64,000 bases of DNA from Clostridiaceae bacterium OM02-2AC (GCA_003481775.1 QULU01000020.1:16308-80307), one strand, 5' to 3'. Numbered from the stretch's first letter, positions 51,152 to 60,152 are shown. Made by a program: numbers and translations. The notes: generated from the sequence alone by a model not told the origin.

Positions 51152-52051
51152 ATGAGTCTATTAAGTGAATTTGAAGCAACACCTCAAAAGGGTACAGTTG
51201 GTTCTCATATGAGAAAAAACAAACAACAAATCGAAATGATACACATCAATGATATTCGTCCAAATAAATTAAATTTCTTTCACATCAACGAAGAAGATGT
51301 AAAATCATTAGCTGATGAATTAGAGAAGAATGGGGTAAACAATGGTCGTGTATATTATCAAGAAGGGGAAGATGGAAAACACTATACTTTAATTGGTGGA
51401 GAAACAAGATACCATGCCTTAAATCTTCTATTCCAAGAAGGAAAGCATGATGGTATGTTTCCAATGTATGTGATTGAACAAACACCTGAAGACGAAATCA
51501 GTGAATTGGAATTGATTATGAGTGACAATCATCAACGCAACTTTTCAGAAGAAGATAAGCGTATCATCATTCAAAACTATGAGAAAATCTATAAATATCA
51601 TAAATTAAAGGATAAGGAACTCGATAAAGCGATTAAAAATGCTGAAAATCCAATGCAAGTAACCATTTTAGAAGAACAAAGACGAATTCCTAAAGGGATG
51701 GAAAAGCGAGATTGGATTGCACAGAAAACAGGTTTTACAAATCGCAATGGAACACCTCTAACGGGAAGGCAAATCCAAACATATTTAACTGGAGAGTTTT
51801 CAGGAAAAGCACAAGAAACAAAACCAAAAGAAAAAGTTGTTAGTCAAGAAGAGTTGGAACAAAAGGAAGTTTTGGGTACATTGAAAAAATATCTAGTTGA
51901 AATAACAGATGCAAAAATATCAATTACACCGACAAAACTTTCGATTGGATATGCAAATCTATACGACTTAAATAGAATCTTGCAGACCTTAAAAACAGAC
52001 AATGAATTAGATCATATTACGAAAACATATTTAAAAACGAAGAGAGGATAA
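51152..52051 (+). CDS. parB: ParB-family partition protein, 299 aa
   Basis: A ParB/Srx N-terminal domain (IEMIHINDIRPNKLNFFHIN and IGGETRYHALNLL) and a central helix-turn-helix region (KGMEKRDWIAQKTGFTNRNG). ParB proteins bind centromere-like sites and work with ParA; the gene is 4 bases upstream of parA. It lies 2 bases after the exonuclease gene. Confidence 0.88.
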   Translation: MSLLSEFEATPQKGTVGSHMRKNKQQIEMIHINDIRPNKLNFFHINEEDVKSLADELEKNGVNNGRVYYQEGEDGKHYTLIGGETRYHALNLLFQEGKHDGMFPMYVIEQTPEDEISELELIMSDNHQRNFSEEDKRIIIQNYEKIYKYHKLKDKELDKAIKNAENPMQVTILEEQRRIPKGMEKRDWIAQKTGFTNRNGTPLTGRQIQTYLTGEFSGKAQETKPKEKVVSQEELEQKEVLGTLKKYLVEITDAKISITPTKLSIGYANLYDLNRILQTLKTDNELDHITKTYLKTKRG

Positions 52052-52055
52052 AAAA

Positions 52056-52964
52056 ATGGCAATTACATATAACATTCAAAACCGTAAAGGTGGAGTAGGA
52101 AAAACAGAAACAGCATTGAACATGGCTTATGGAATTTCACAGGCAGGATATAAAACGCTTTATATTCCTTTTGATCCACAGGCGAATGGACAATCTACTA
52201 TGATGAAAGACGATTCTGAAATTACTGTTGAACAAGCCATGAAAGTAAGAGAATTCTATGATAAGTCTGAAGATAAGCAGGCAATCATGAAAGCCTATAA
52301 AGCTCTAGCATCTAGTGGATTCTCAAAAGAACGCAAGTATGGAATTGACATCAATGATGTATTAAAGACACCAACAATGATACAACAGGCAATCCATCAA
52401 ACTTGCTATCCAAATTTGGATATTATTCCTGCATCTGATGAATTATCAATGACGGATGGTTATTTGAAACTATCAGGTAAAAATCCAAGTGGAAGACTTC
52501 GTACTGCATTATCATTGATTGATAACGATTATGATGTAGTTATCATTGATAACAGTCCGTTTGAAAGTTCATTAACATATAACTCTATTTGTGCCTGCTA
52601 TAAAGAAGGCGATACTATTATTATTCCAGTTACGATTTCTGATCGCAGTATTAAAGGGTTAGGAGCAACACTTGAAATTCTTATTGAATGGCTGAATGAA
52701 GAACGATTACCATATGACTGCAAATTATTGATTACAATGAAGCAGAGAAACAAATTGACAAACGAGTGGATAAAAACACTTCGTCATATTTTCCCTAATC
52801 GAGTATTTACACAAGAAATTCGATTTCAGGGTAAACCAGTAGAAAGTGCATCATTAAAGAATGTTATTCTATTGGAAGATAAAGATAAATCAAATGTACA
52901 ATCCGACTATCGAGTATATGTTGATGAAATTTTAGAAGATATTAGAACTAAATTAGGGAAATAG
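52056..52964 (+). CDS. parA: ParA-family partition ATPase, 302 aa
   Basis: The deviant Walker A NRKGGVGKTETALNMA (about 8-23), FDPQANGQST (about 44) and VVIIDNSPFESS (Walker B) define ParA. It would segregate the element when excised or replicating. The order parB-parA is reversed relative to the classical operon. Confidence 0.92.
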   Translation: MAITYNIQNRKGGVGKTETALNMAYGISQAGYKTLYIPFDPQANGQSTMMKDDSEITVEQAMKVREFYDKSEDKQAIMKAYKALASSGFSKERKYGIDINDVLKTPTMIQQAIHQTCYPNLDIIPASDELSMTDGYLKLSGKNPSGRLRTALSLIDNDYDVVIIDNSPFESSLTYNSICACYKEGDTIIIPVTISDRSIKGLGATLEILIEWLNEERLPYDCKLLITMKQRNKLTNEWIKTLRHIFPNRVFTQEIRFQGKPVESASLKNVILLEDKDKSNVQSDYRVYVDEILEDIRTKLGK

Positions 52965-52989
52965 CTTTTTAAGTAGAAGGGGTGTAAAA

Positions 52990-53421
52990 ATGCAACAAAT
53001 AAGTGAATTAAATGTTGATACCACAATCAACGAATTACTAAATAGTGAATTAGGCTTCTTACTTATAAAAAAAGATACTAAAAATGAGGATGTATATGAA
53101 GTTTTGAATAAAACAGGAATTGTATCTGACTGGACACTAAGGTTCGTTCTAACCAATAACTATCATCATATCGTCTTTCACTTTTTTCCTCTTTTATATA
53201 GTGAAACTGACAATATGGAGAAACCACTATCGCAGTCTTTAGCAACAATAAGATCAATGGCTATAAAAAACTTGTTTTTAAGGTGGACAGAGGCAGGTCA
53301 TAATAAAAGTCATGCTAAAGATCCTTTTAAAAGTAAATCGTTTATGAAATATATAAACGATTTAAGTTTTACAGATGCTGATTATATGCTCTTACTTGTT
53401 GAACATAGCGAGATAGAATGA
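52990..53421 (+). CDS. hypothetical protein, 143 aa
   Basis: AGAAGGGGTG precedes the ATG. A soluble protein with no recognised family; HHIVFHFFPLLY and LRWTEAGHNKSH are visible motifs. Codon use and composition agree with neighbours. It ends EHSEIE, without the full tail. Confidence 0.55.
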   Translation: MQQISELNVDTTINELLNSELGFLLIKKDTKNEDVYEVLNKTGIVSDWTLRFVLTNNYHHIVFHFFPLLYSETDNMEKPLSQSLATIRSMAIKNLFLRWTEAGHNKSHAKDPFKSKSFMKYINDLSFTDADYMLLLVEHSEIE

Positions 53422-53481
53422 TAAAAAGATTTGATAAGAAAATAACATGAATATATTGAAAATAAAATAGGTAGGTAGATT

Positions 53482-53699
53482 ATGGCTGAAAAGGATGATT
53501 TAATTAGAAAGATAAAAAAAATCATGGCACTTGCTGAAGATACTTCAGCAAGCGACCAAGAAATACAACTTGCTATATATCGTGCAAATAAACTACGCAT
53601 TCAAAGAGTAGATGCGAAACTTGTGTTGATGCATATCATTTAGGACAAAAACATGGTCTTGAATATGAAGTAGAAAGGACAGATTTACTTGGAAACTAA
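53482..53699 (+). pseudogene. DUF2786-like gene with frameshift
   Basis: The frame [20 protein letters not shown], then [18 protein letters not shown], fits the start of DUF2786. It ends prematurely at 53,643. In the -1 frame the sequence continues [20 protein letters not shown] to a stop at 53,699, so one base appears gained or lost near 53,620. It overlaps the next gene by 11 bases. A programmed shift is possible but no clear slippery site is seen. Confidence 0.6.
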
Positions 53700-53991
53700 A
53701 AAAAAGAGGGGTTGTTTAAATCCTGAAGTACAAAAAATCGCAAAAGGATTCTTAGGTAGAGAAATTACCACAAGAGAACTTAGATTATATCCATATATTG
53801 ATTATTGCATCAAAAATGATAAACCTGAACAGATAAATGAAGAGAAAGTAGAAATTTTAAAAAGATTGTCACAAGAAGAGCATGTAGTAAGTATGCAAAG
53901 TATAATCATGTGTACAAGAGAATTTTATGATTATATGCAAGATGTACTTGCCGAGAGTTATGTTGAAACTTGGTGGGAAAAGGGGAGATGA
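53689..53991 (+). CDS. hypothetical protein with TTG start, 100 aa
   Basis: A TTG start at 53,689 is preceded by GAAAGGA at good spacing; no ATG near the N-terminus is better placed. Basic N-terminal half, acidic C-terminal half, no family recognised. The stop overlaps the next ATG (ATGA). Confidence 0.55.
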   Translation: METKKKRGCLNPEVQKIAKGFLGREITTRELRLYPYIDYCIKNDKPEQINEEKVEILKRLSQEEHVVSMQSIIMCTREFYDYMQDVLAESYVETWWEKGR

Positions 53992-54389
53992 AATTGACAA
54001 ACAGACAACAAGAATATATTAAAAGGAATGTTCATAGGGTCAATTTTACATATCGAAATAAATATGATTACAGATTGTATATGCTTTTTAGAAAATTAAA
54101 TGAACAATACAAAAAAGATCATACAGGCATATCACGAAATAAATTTGTCAAAGATGCCATTATAAACGATATGTCTTCAGAAAAGGATGATATAAAATTA
54201 GATAAAGAGGTATATCAATCGTTTCCTGAAGGAATGAAATACAGTTCACAATTCACAATTTCCATCAATAGAAACACAGATAGGGAATTGTATAAGTATC
54301 TTCTTGAAATTGAAGAAACACAACCATTAGCTGACTATATAAGATTAGCAGTATATAAGTACATTCAAGAAAAAGAAGTGGTTGTTTGA
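53988..54389 (+). CDS. hypothetical protein, possible ribbon-helix-helix, 133 aa
   Basis: ATG 53988 follows AAGGGGAG. The middle (GISRNKFVKDAIINDM) and the end (FTISINRNTDRELYKYLLEI then PLADYIRLAVYKYIQE) look like ribbon-helix-helix segments, as in MobC-like or plasmid regulators. It is coupled to the previous gene by a 4-base overlap. Function inferred only. Confidence 0.5.
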   Translation: MKLTNRQQEYIKRNVHRVNFTYRNKYDYRLYMLFRKLNEQYKKDHTGISRNKFVKDAIINDMSSEKDDIKLDKEVYQSFPEGMKYSSQFTISINRNTDRELYKYLLEIEETQPLADYIRLAVYKYIQEKEVVV

Positions 54390-54424
54390 AAGAATACCTA
54401 GAAAATAAATAGGAAGGAGTAAAA

Positions 54425-54661
54425 ATGCCATTTAGAAAATATTCAAACCAATTTAGGAAAGGTGTTTGTCAATTAACTTGTGATTGTGGACATTCTCCAT
54501 CAAAAACAGCAGAAGAATATGAAATACCTTTAAAAACACTGGAGAAATGGATTACGGCATACAATAAAAATCCTTGTTGCTTTGATAAAAGTGATGATTA
54601 TTATATAGAGAAACATAAAGAATTTGCAAAACCTATGATAATCTATCTACAAAAGAAATGA
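54425..54661 (+). CDS. helix-turn-helix protein resembling an IS3-type OrfA, 78 aa
   Basis: YSNQFRKGVCQLTCDCGHSP then KTAEEYEIPLKTLEKWI matches the transposase OrfA helix-turn-helix layout. It is only 78 residues and no OrfB or inverted repeats are nearby, so it is a remnant or a domesticated DNA-binding protein. AGGAAGGAG precedes the ATG, so it is probably translated. Confidence 0.55.
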   Translation: MPFRKYSNQFRKGVCQLTCDCGHSPSKTAEEYEIPLKTLEKWITAYNKNPCCFDKSDDYYIEKHKEFAKPMIIYLQKK

Positions 54662-54778
54662 TTTCTTTACTAAAACAACAAGATGATGAAATACATAGTC
54701 TTTACAGTGTTATAACTAGCTATCAAATTAAAGAAAGAATGAAATTAGAAAGAAGAGGAAATAAGCATGATAAATAGA
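54659..54778 (+). CDS. small hypothetical protein, 39 aa
   Basis: Begins at the stop of the previous gene (ATGA overlap) and ends inside the ssb start region. Helical and charged (MISLLKQQDDEIHSLYSVIT). It may be the coiled-coil end of the OrfA-like protein in a shifted frame. Confidence 0.35.
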
Positions 54779-55252
54779 GTGGTAGCCGTAGGGAGATTAA
54801 CGAAAGACCCTTTGCTAAGTAAAACAATGTCAGGAATCAGCACTTGTACATTTACATTAGCAGTAAATCGAAGAAATCAAGTTGCAGGACAACCTGATGC
54901 TGATTTTATACAATGTGTAACATGGAGAAAAACAGCCGAAAACATCACAACTTACTTGCATAAAGGTTCTCTCATTGGAATAGAAGGCAGAATCCAAACA
55001 CGAACTTATAACAATCAACAAGGACAGAAAGTTTATGTAACCGAAGTAGTGTGCGACAATGTACAATTCTTAGAACCTAAACAAAATTCACAACCTTCAC
55101 AATATTCTCAATCACAACAGACATATCCATATGAACAACCACCTGTTCAAACTTATTATCAACAACAAAGTATAACTGCTGAAGCAGAAAAAAGCGTTCC
55201 TTGGGATGTTGCTGATACGCTAGATATTTCTACAGATGATTTGCCATTTTAA
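54767..55252 (+). CDS. ssb: single-stranded DNA-binding protein, 161 aa
   Basis: An OB-fold start (MINRVVAVGRLTKDPLLSKT), FIQCVTWRKTAENI and GIEGRIQTRTYNNQQG are typical SSB. A Gln/Pro/Tyr-rich linker leads to the acidic tip STDDLPF that recruits SSB partners. It protects single-stranded DNA during transfer. Its tip is the classic SSB-Ct, to be kept separate from the tails described elsewhere. Confidence 0.93.
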   Translation: MINRVVAVGRLTKDPLLSKTMSGISTCTFTLAVNRRNQVAGQPDADFIQCVTWRKTAENITTYLHKGSLIGIEGRIQTRTYNNQQGQKVYVTEVVCDNVQFLEPKQNSQPSQYSQSQQTYPYEQPPVQTYYQQQSITAEAEKSVPWDVADTLDISTDDLPF

Positions 55253-55271
55253 TTAAGGAAGGAGTATGGAC

Positions 55272-55469
55272 ATGAAAGAACTTGTAGTAGGAAATCCAAT
55301 TTATGACAAAGAATTAAAAGTATTAGGATTGATTACAGCTTTACCTTATGGAGAAAACAATAAATTCTAATATATTTGGGTGGATAAAAAAGGATTCTCA
55401 ACTCGTGAAACAGAAAAATTTAGTCATAGTCGGTTTATCTTGTTTGATGTAAATGATATGATTAAATAA
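55272..55469 (+). pseudogene. small gene with in-frame stop
   Basis: AAGGAGTATGGAC precedes ATG 55272. The frame reads MKELVVGNPIYDKELKVLGL to a TAA at 55,368. It then continues in the same frame (YIWVDKKGFSTRETEKFSHS) to a second TAA at 55,469. One nonsense change would restore a 65-residue protein. Either a fresh pseudogene or a 32-residue peptide. Confidence 0.55.
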
Positions 55470-55493
55470 GTCAAAAAAGGAGTGATGCACTGT

Positions 55494-56090
55494 ATGAAAT
55501 TAGAAATAGTCTTAAATGAAGAAAAAGCAAAAGAACATCACTACAACATACATAAAGGCTATGCTAAGATTGAAGACTTTATGATAAAACAAGGTTTTAG
55601 CAAGATTTCTGAAGGAGTTTTAGAAGGGGATGATAGTCAAAAAAGTTTTGATTCCGTTCTATTGATTAACAGAGAATTAGCCAAAACAAAATGGTTTCCA
55701 TTATTGGTAGAAAAATGGTGGTGGCACATTGACGGAGAAATTGAAGACTGTATGGGATATATAACAGGTGTTTGGGAAAAAAAAGAAGAAAAACCACAAA
55801 TTATGAGGATGGAAATTGTCTTGAGCGAAGAAAAAGCAAAGCTTCATGGAATTGATGTAAACAAAGGATATAAAGCCATTGATGATTATTTTGAAAATCG
55901 AGGAGTACCTAAACTTGGACAAGGAATATATGAATGTATTGAAGATGATAATAGTTTCTCTACATTTAGCGTTGCAATCGCACAATTACCTGAAACAAAA
56001 TGGTTTCCTTTGCTAGTAGAAAAGTGGCTATGGTATATCCAAGGAGAAGTGGAAGATTGCATTTCATCATTGAAAGGAATTACTCTTTAA
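55494..56090 (+). CDS. internally duplicated VapD-like protein, 198 aa
   Basis: Two copies of one domain (about 1-97 and 105-198). Each has EIVLxEEKAK, a GY-x3-(I)-(E/D)D segment, a loop and TKWFPLLVEKWxW with GEVEDC or GEIEDC. The pattern of acidic strand, AYxDI-like helix and WF motif recalls the VapD/Cas2-type ferredoxin fold, and a VapD-like gene follows directly. ATG 55494 follows AAGGAGTG. VapD proteins are RNase toxins; whether this copy is active is unknown. Confidence 0.5.
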   Translation: MKLEIVLNEEKAKEHHYNIHKGYAKIEDFMIKQGFSKISEGVLEGDDSQKSFDSVLLINRELAKTKWFPLLVEKWWWHIDGEIEDCMGYITGVWEKKEEKPQIMRMEIVLSEEKAKLHGIDVNKGYKAIDDYFENRGVPKLGQGIYECIEDDNSFSTFSVAIAQLPETKWFPLLVEKWLWYIQGEVEDCISSLKGITL

Positions 56091-56102
56091 TAGGATGTTT
56101 GT

Positions 56103-56297
56103 ATGAATAAAAAAGCTATCAACTTTGATTTGGATACAAAGAAATTGAGAGAATTCCATCCAAAAGGTATTACTCAAGCCTATACAGATATACGAAATTT
56201 TCTTGAAAGTATGGGATTTGAACATAGACAGGGTTCAGGCTATGTATCGAAAGAACCAATGCGTTATGCTACTGTAGATGCAATCGTAGAAAAATGA
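56103..56297 (+). CDS. VapD-like N-terminal part, 64 aa
   Basis: INFDLDTKKLREFHPKGITQ then AYTDIRNFLESMGFEHRQGS matches the start of VapD RNases. A complete VapD has about 90-95 residues, and this frame stops at VDAIVEK. The missing C-terminal WL/DI part appears in the overlapping next frame, so this is a split or frameshifted VapD. Confidence 0.65.
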   Translation: MNKKAINFDLDTKKLREFHPKGITQAYTDIRNFLESMGFEHRQGSGYVSKEPMRYATVDAIVEK

Positions 56298-56485
56298 GTA
56301 ATGAACATGATTGGTTATCTAAATGTGTAAAAGAAATTGATGTTACTGATGTAGGAGAAAAATATTACAGTTTATTAGATACTGTTTGCGGTAAAGGAAG
56401 TATTGTTAAGGATATCTTAGAAGAAAAAGATGAAATTGATTTAGATATTGATATTACAGATGATTTTTTCGACATTGATAAATAA
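56294..56485 (+). CDS. VapD-like C-terminal part with acidic tail, 63 aa
   Basis: SNEHDWLSKCVKEIDVTDVG resembles the end of VapD proteins. It starts by ATGA overlap with the previous frame after an A-run (GAAAAATGAG), so it is either coupled translation of two subunits or a frameshift. It ends DLDIDITDDFFDIDK, related to the common tail and the only such case in the right-hand block. Confidence 0.55.
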   Translation: MSNEHDWLSKCVKEIDVTDVGEKYYSLLDTVCGKGSIVKDILEEKDEIDLDIDITDDFFDIDK

Positions 56486-56531
56486 CTAAAGGAGTGATTG
56501 AGCGAGCAGGAGAGAAGAACAACTACGCAAA

Positions 56532-56747
56532 ATGAGAGATCAAAAAATTTCTGAAAGAGTGAGCAATATTTATTTGTCTTCAATTACTGAAGTTTTATTT
56601 GAGGCAGGAGTAAAGAAAGAAGATATTGAAACTCTATTATGTAACCTAACTGAAAAAATTGAGAATTTGACGAAAGGGTACATAGGTTTAGATACTTATA
56701 TTGAAACAGTTGAAGAAAAAGTTGGAATTAAACTAAAAGGAGAATAA
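56532..56747 (+). CDS. hypothetical protein, 71 aa
   Basis: The best binding site (AAGGAG near 56,489) is 37 bases before ATG 56532 and fits a TTG in another frame, so the true N-terminus may have been lost by a frameshift. The visible product (MRDQKISERVSNIYLSSITE and onward) is helical and has no recognised family. Confidence 0.45.
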   Translation: MRDQKISERVSNIYLSSITEVLFEAGVKKEDIETLLCNLTEKIENLTKGYIGLDTYIETVEEKVGIKLKGE

Positions 56748-56751
56748 GAAT

Positions 56752-57036
56752 ATGAAAACAACAATTAAAAAAGTGGATTTAGCTGAAAGTGTAAAAAACG
56801 CACTAGCAACAACAAAAAGTGCAGGAATGGAAGCAGTGGAAACAGTATTTACAGAAATCGCAAAAGCACTGGCTGAAGGCAATACAGTTGAAATTTCAGG
56901 GTTTGGTAAATTTGAAGTAACTGAACGCTCTGCGAGAACTGGAATCAATCCTGCTACAAAAGAAAAAATCGAAATTCCTGCAAGTAAATCAGTAAAATTC
57001 AAGCCAAGTAAAGCACTAAAAGATCAAGTAAAATAA
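56752..57036 (+). CDS. hup: HU-family DNA-binding protein, 94 aa
   Basis: A standard HU/IHF fold: GFGKFEVTERSARTGINPAT with the DNA-binding arm, then KIEIPASKSVKFKPSKALKD. It bends DNA and may assist integration or excision. AAAGGAG precedes the ATG. Last gene of the element inside the window. Confidence 0.93.
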   Translation: MKTTIKKVDLAESVKNALATTKSAGMEAVETVFTEIAKALAEGNTVEISGFGKFEVTERSARTGINPATKEKIEIPASKSVKFKPSKALKDQVK

Positions 57037-57042
57037 CTATAC

Positions 57043-57072
57043 AAATGCCTTGTTCAGAACTTGGCATTTTTT
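57043..57072 (+). terminator. terminator after HU gene
   Basis: AAATGCC pairs with GGCATTT, with GTTC/GAAC inside, followed by T. A second, imperfect hairpin follows to about 57,120. Confidence 0.75.
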
Positions 57073-57238
57073 CTTTTTTGGCATCAAAAAAAGGCATTTG
57101 GAAAAATGCCATTTGCCTTTTGTTAAATTGATACAAGAGTGATACGAAAAAAAGTAAAACATATATATTTTAAGTCTTTTATAGACAATGCAGATATTAT
57201 AAACACGCATAATTACTTCACTTCATATTCAGAATTTT
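57073..57238. other. probable right end of the element
   Basis: This stretch links the last plus-strand gene to a truncated host gene. It contains GATAC twice (near 57,130-57,145), A/T-rich sequence and no gene. The exact attachment site cannot be seen without the left end or an empty site. The position is inferred from the break in the flippase gene at 57,239. Confidence 0.5.
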
Positions 57239-57679
57239 TTAATTAAGATTTTTGCTAAATAAGGCATCTTGAATACTCGCAGCACCTGTTATAATTAATG
57301 AGAATGATGCGATAGAAATTATAGTACCGTTTCCGGGATTTCCTAAAAAATACGATAAATCATTTCTAAATAAAAAAATCATAAACCATAAAATAATAAC
57401 AAAAATTATGTTAGACCAATATGCCGTATTCATTATGTTTTTGAATTCTTCATCGCTTTTAAATTGATGCTGTATCAAGTATTTTTGAAAACCAGCGATT
57501 GAAATCATATCAACAAAAGTTGTTATCATATTAACGGTAGCAATAATACCAAATACTTCTGGCACCAGTATTCTTGCCAGAACAATATTTGTAAGAGGTA
57601 CTATCATTTTAGCAACTATCTCAGCAGAGACTGACCATTTAGTTGCAACTATAATTTTTTTATTGAGTTCATCACTCAT
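57239..57679 (-). pseudogene. Wzx-type polysaccharide flippase, truncated by the element
   Basis: 146 residues with a typical start (KKIIVATKWSVSAEIVAKMI) and three or four membrane segments. It ends just after QDALFSKNL, where family members continue for another 300 residues or more. Loss of the C-terminal two-thirds exactly at the border suggests insertion of the element. A short remnant may still be made but should not export lipid-linked sugar. Confidence 0.75.
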
Positions 57680-58830
57680 ATCTTACCTCTAGTGATTCTT
57701 TTTAGATAGAGTTTCACATTAAATTTTATTCTTCTTTTCAAAGATAAATCAGAATATTTATTTAGAACAGTATTATACTCTTTGAGTAAAAAATCTTTCC
57801 AAAAGTCTGCGTAATCTTTATTTTGTATTGCAGGTCTGTTTAACGCTTCTTGATTATAATTATAATTGTTTATATTAACAGTTACGCCCTTTTGTTCCAA
57901 TATATTTAAGTACTTTTTTCCTAAATCTGTATTAATCATGACAATTGATAAACCTTTTGATAGTTTCAAGTCTTTATCAATATAATTATTATGATCCCAG
58001 AAGTCTCCTATTGTTATATCTGAACATCTTGTTTTACAAGTGTATTTGCATTTATAACAACTATCTCTTAATGAAATGTTTTTATAAAAAAAATCTTGGC
58101 AGCAACTTATCCAGAAACCACTTTTTAGTGAACCATCTTTAAATCTTATTTCTTCACTAGAGTTCCATCCATAGGTTTTTGGTCTGAATTTATAATCTAT
58201 AATTTTTTTCTTATATCTCTTTTCTAGATATTTAACATGTTCTTTTATTATTAAATCACTTTGAACACCATGACAAATGAAATCTATAGTAATTAATAAA
58301 TCAGCGTAATTGCAATGTTTATATTTTAAATATTTGTATAATGCAGAAACTTGGCATGGAGTACCGATAAATAATACTTTTTTCCCCTTGCCAAGGCAGA
58401 GGAAAACTTGATAAAAAATTTGATTTGTATCGCTTTGAATATATTTGGATCCTCTCATCTTATTTCTTATTTTTATTTCATCAGTTTCAATAAAATACGC
58501 TCTAAAGGCATCCATTATTGTGCCAAAAACGCTACCATTTTCCTCAATAATGATATCAGATAAGGCTGAAAAGGCACCACCTGATGTACTTTCTTTTAAA
58601 TCAGAATTATTATTATTTTGAAATGCAATTACTTTTTTTACATTATTTAAGGTTATAGGAGCTTGAATTGGACAGACATTATTACATATATTACAGTTTA
58701 TGCATTTTGTATAATCTAATTCAGGATATAAAAAACCTTTTTCATCCTTATGCATCTTAATTGCCTCTACTGGACATAAATTTTCGCAATTTCTACAGCC
58801 ACAACAATTTTCTTTTGACAAATCTATCAT
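57676..58830 (-). CDS. 4Fe-4S/F420 dehydrogenase beta-subunit-like protein of polysaccharide loci
   Basis: The start with GGAGG in front is 58,830; an upstream ATG at 58,842 contains that site. Two ferredoxin motifs, CCGCRNCENLCPVEAI and CINCNICNNVCP, are followed by the F420-hydrogenase beta-subunit N and C domains (IGTPCQVSALYKYLK, SGGAFSALSD). Such proteins accompany polysaccharide pyruvyl transferases, as here (59,048), with unknown exact role. The stop overlaps the flippase start. Confidence 0.85.
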   Translation of the reverse strand: MIDLSKENCCGCRNCENLCPVEAIKMHKDEKGFLYPELDYTKCINCNICNNVCPIQAPITLNNVKKVIAFQNNNNSDLKESTSGGAFSALSDIIIEENGSVFGTIMDAFRAYFIETDEIKIRNKMRGSKYIQSDTNQIFYQVFLCLGKGKKVLFIGTPCQVSALYKYLKYKHCNYADLLITIDFICHGVQSDLIIKEHVKYLEKRYKKKIIDYKFRPKTYGWNSSEEIRFKDGSLKSGFWISCCQDFFYKNISLRDSCYKCKYTCKTRCSDITIGDFWDHNNYIDKDLKLSKGLSIVMINTDLGKKYLNILEQKGVTVNINNYNYNQEALNRPAIQNKDYADFWKDFLLKEYNTVLNKYSDLSLKRRIKFNVKLYLKRITRGKI

Positions 58831-59047
58831 GTTTTCCTCCATTCTACCGACATTTCACATGTGGGCTCAATAATATGAAATTACTTCTACTGTATTCGTG
58901 AACTATAAGAGTGTATTTTCCACTACAGAGCAATAGGAATAGAATAGGTAGTTTTTATTCTTCAATTATTTTTGATTACAGTAAATGATGTTTCTCAATA
59001 TTATTGCTCTTTATGAAATATTTTTTATCTTTAAAATAATCTATATT

Positions 59048-60142
59048 TTACAAATTTTTAAATGATTTTAGATAAGAAAAAGCTTTTGATCTTTCGTTCT
59101 CAATCTTTTTGTTGATTTCTGCATAATCAATCAAATTATTATCAAAAGTAAAATTATCTCTTATTAAATGTGAAGAATTTATATTGAATAAGCTGAATAA
59201 ATTCTCCATTCTTTGTGGTCTGAAGTTCTTTATTAAAGTATAAAATTGCTTGTTAAATAGAATCGAAAAAGCTGTTCCATGAAATGATGTCGTAATGATA
59301 TATTCTGCATTTAATAGATAACCTAGAAATTCTTGTGGTGATGCATTAATAATTGTTATGCCTGATTTTAATATTTTCATTGGACGTGTTTGTATGCAAA
59401 TAACTTTAAGTTTTGTATCTGCTTTCAATTTGCTAATAACATCTTCTAATAATGGATGATTATTAATTAAGAAACAACAAATATATTTTTCTTTCAGTTT
59501 AGGTGTAACACTAATTTTTCTCCATTCTTCTACAGTAAGCAGAAAAATAGGATCTATGTTCACCTCTGCTTTTATATCACAAAATGATTTTATATATTCA
59601 TAACCTTTTTGCTCTCTTAATGATAATTGGTCAAAGCTTAACAAATTTTCTTTAAAAGCTTTCCTATTTTCTGATGATAAATCATATTCGCCAAAACTAG
59701 CAGCATATGAACATTTCTTTTCGTTTTTTAAAAAGTTTAGAAAACGAACATCTCGTTTTTCAGGATCAATAGTATATGAAAAAACTTGATCGCTCCCAGT
59801 TATATATATATCAGCAGTTGGATAATTTTCTTTTAGAGAATTTGCATCATATTTTCTAGTTAATTGCATATTTTCTTCAACAAAAAATTTAAATACTTTC
59901 TTTTGTCTAATCATTTTCTTTAAATTGCATAAGGTATAAATATTAAGTAAACACGAGATAAAAAAAAGTCTGATATTTTCTTTATTTATTTTAAATAAGG
60001 GCTCCTCGCTTTCATCTAATATCTTATTATCATAGCCAAGAGATAATAAAATCTTTTGTAATGCATATGCTTGAAGAACCGCCCCATAATTTCTAGCTCT
60101 GTGAAATGTTACTGTAACAGTTTTTAATTTTTCAGATTTCAT
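59048..60142 (-). CDS. polysaccharide pyruvyl transferase family protein, 364 aa
   Basis: The start at 60,142 follows AAGGAGTTAAG. Motifs include FHRARNYGAVLQAYALQ (N-terminal), YITGSDQVF, YAASFGEYDL and TTSFHGTAFSILF, as in the PS_pyruv_trans family, which adds pyruvate ketals to glycans. It is separated by about 200 bases with no recognised features from the Fe-S protein gene downstream. It acts in the same locus. Confidence 0.88.
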   Translation of the reverse strand: MKSEKLKTVTVTFHRARNYGAVLQAYALQKILLSLGYDNKILDESEEPLFKINKENIRLFFISCLLNIYTLCNLKKMIRQKKVFKFFVEENMQLTRKYDANSLKENYPTADIYITGSDQVFSYTIDPEKRDVRFLNFLKNEKKCSYAASFGEYDLSSENRKAFKENLLSFDQLSLREQKGYEYIKSFCDIKAEVNIDPIFLLTVEEWRKISVTPKLKEKYICCFLINNHPLLEDVISKLKADTKLKVICIQTRPMKILKSGITIINASPQEFLGYLLNAEYIITTSFHGTAFSILFNKQFYTLIKNFRPQRMENLFSLFNINSSHLIRDNFTFDNNLIDYAEINKKIENERSKAFSYLKSFKNL

Positions 60143-60152
60143 CTTAACTCCT

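Noticed and set aside
54425..54778. Complete insertion sequence
   Set aside because: Only an OrfA-like helix-turn-helix part is present; no OrfB, terminal inverted repeats or target duplication can be seen.
54767..55252. SSB acidic tip counted as one of the shared tails
   Set aside because: DDLPF is the universal SSB C-terminal tip with its own function and a terminal Pro-Phe that the other tails lack.
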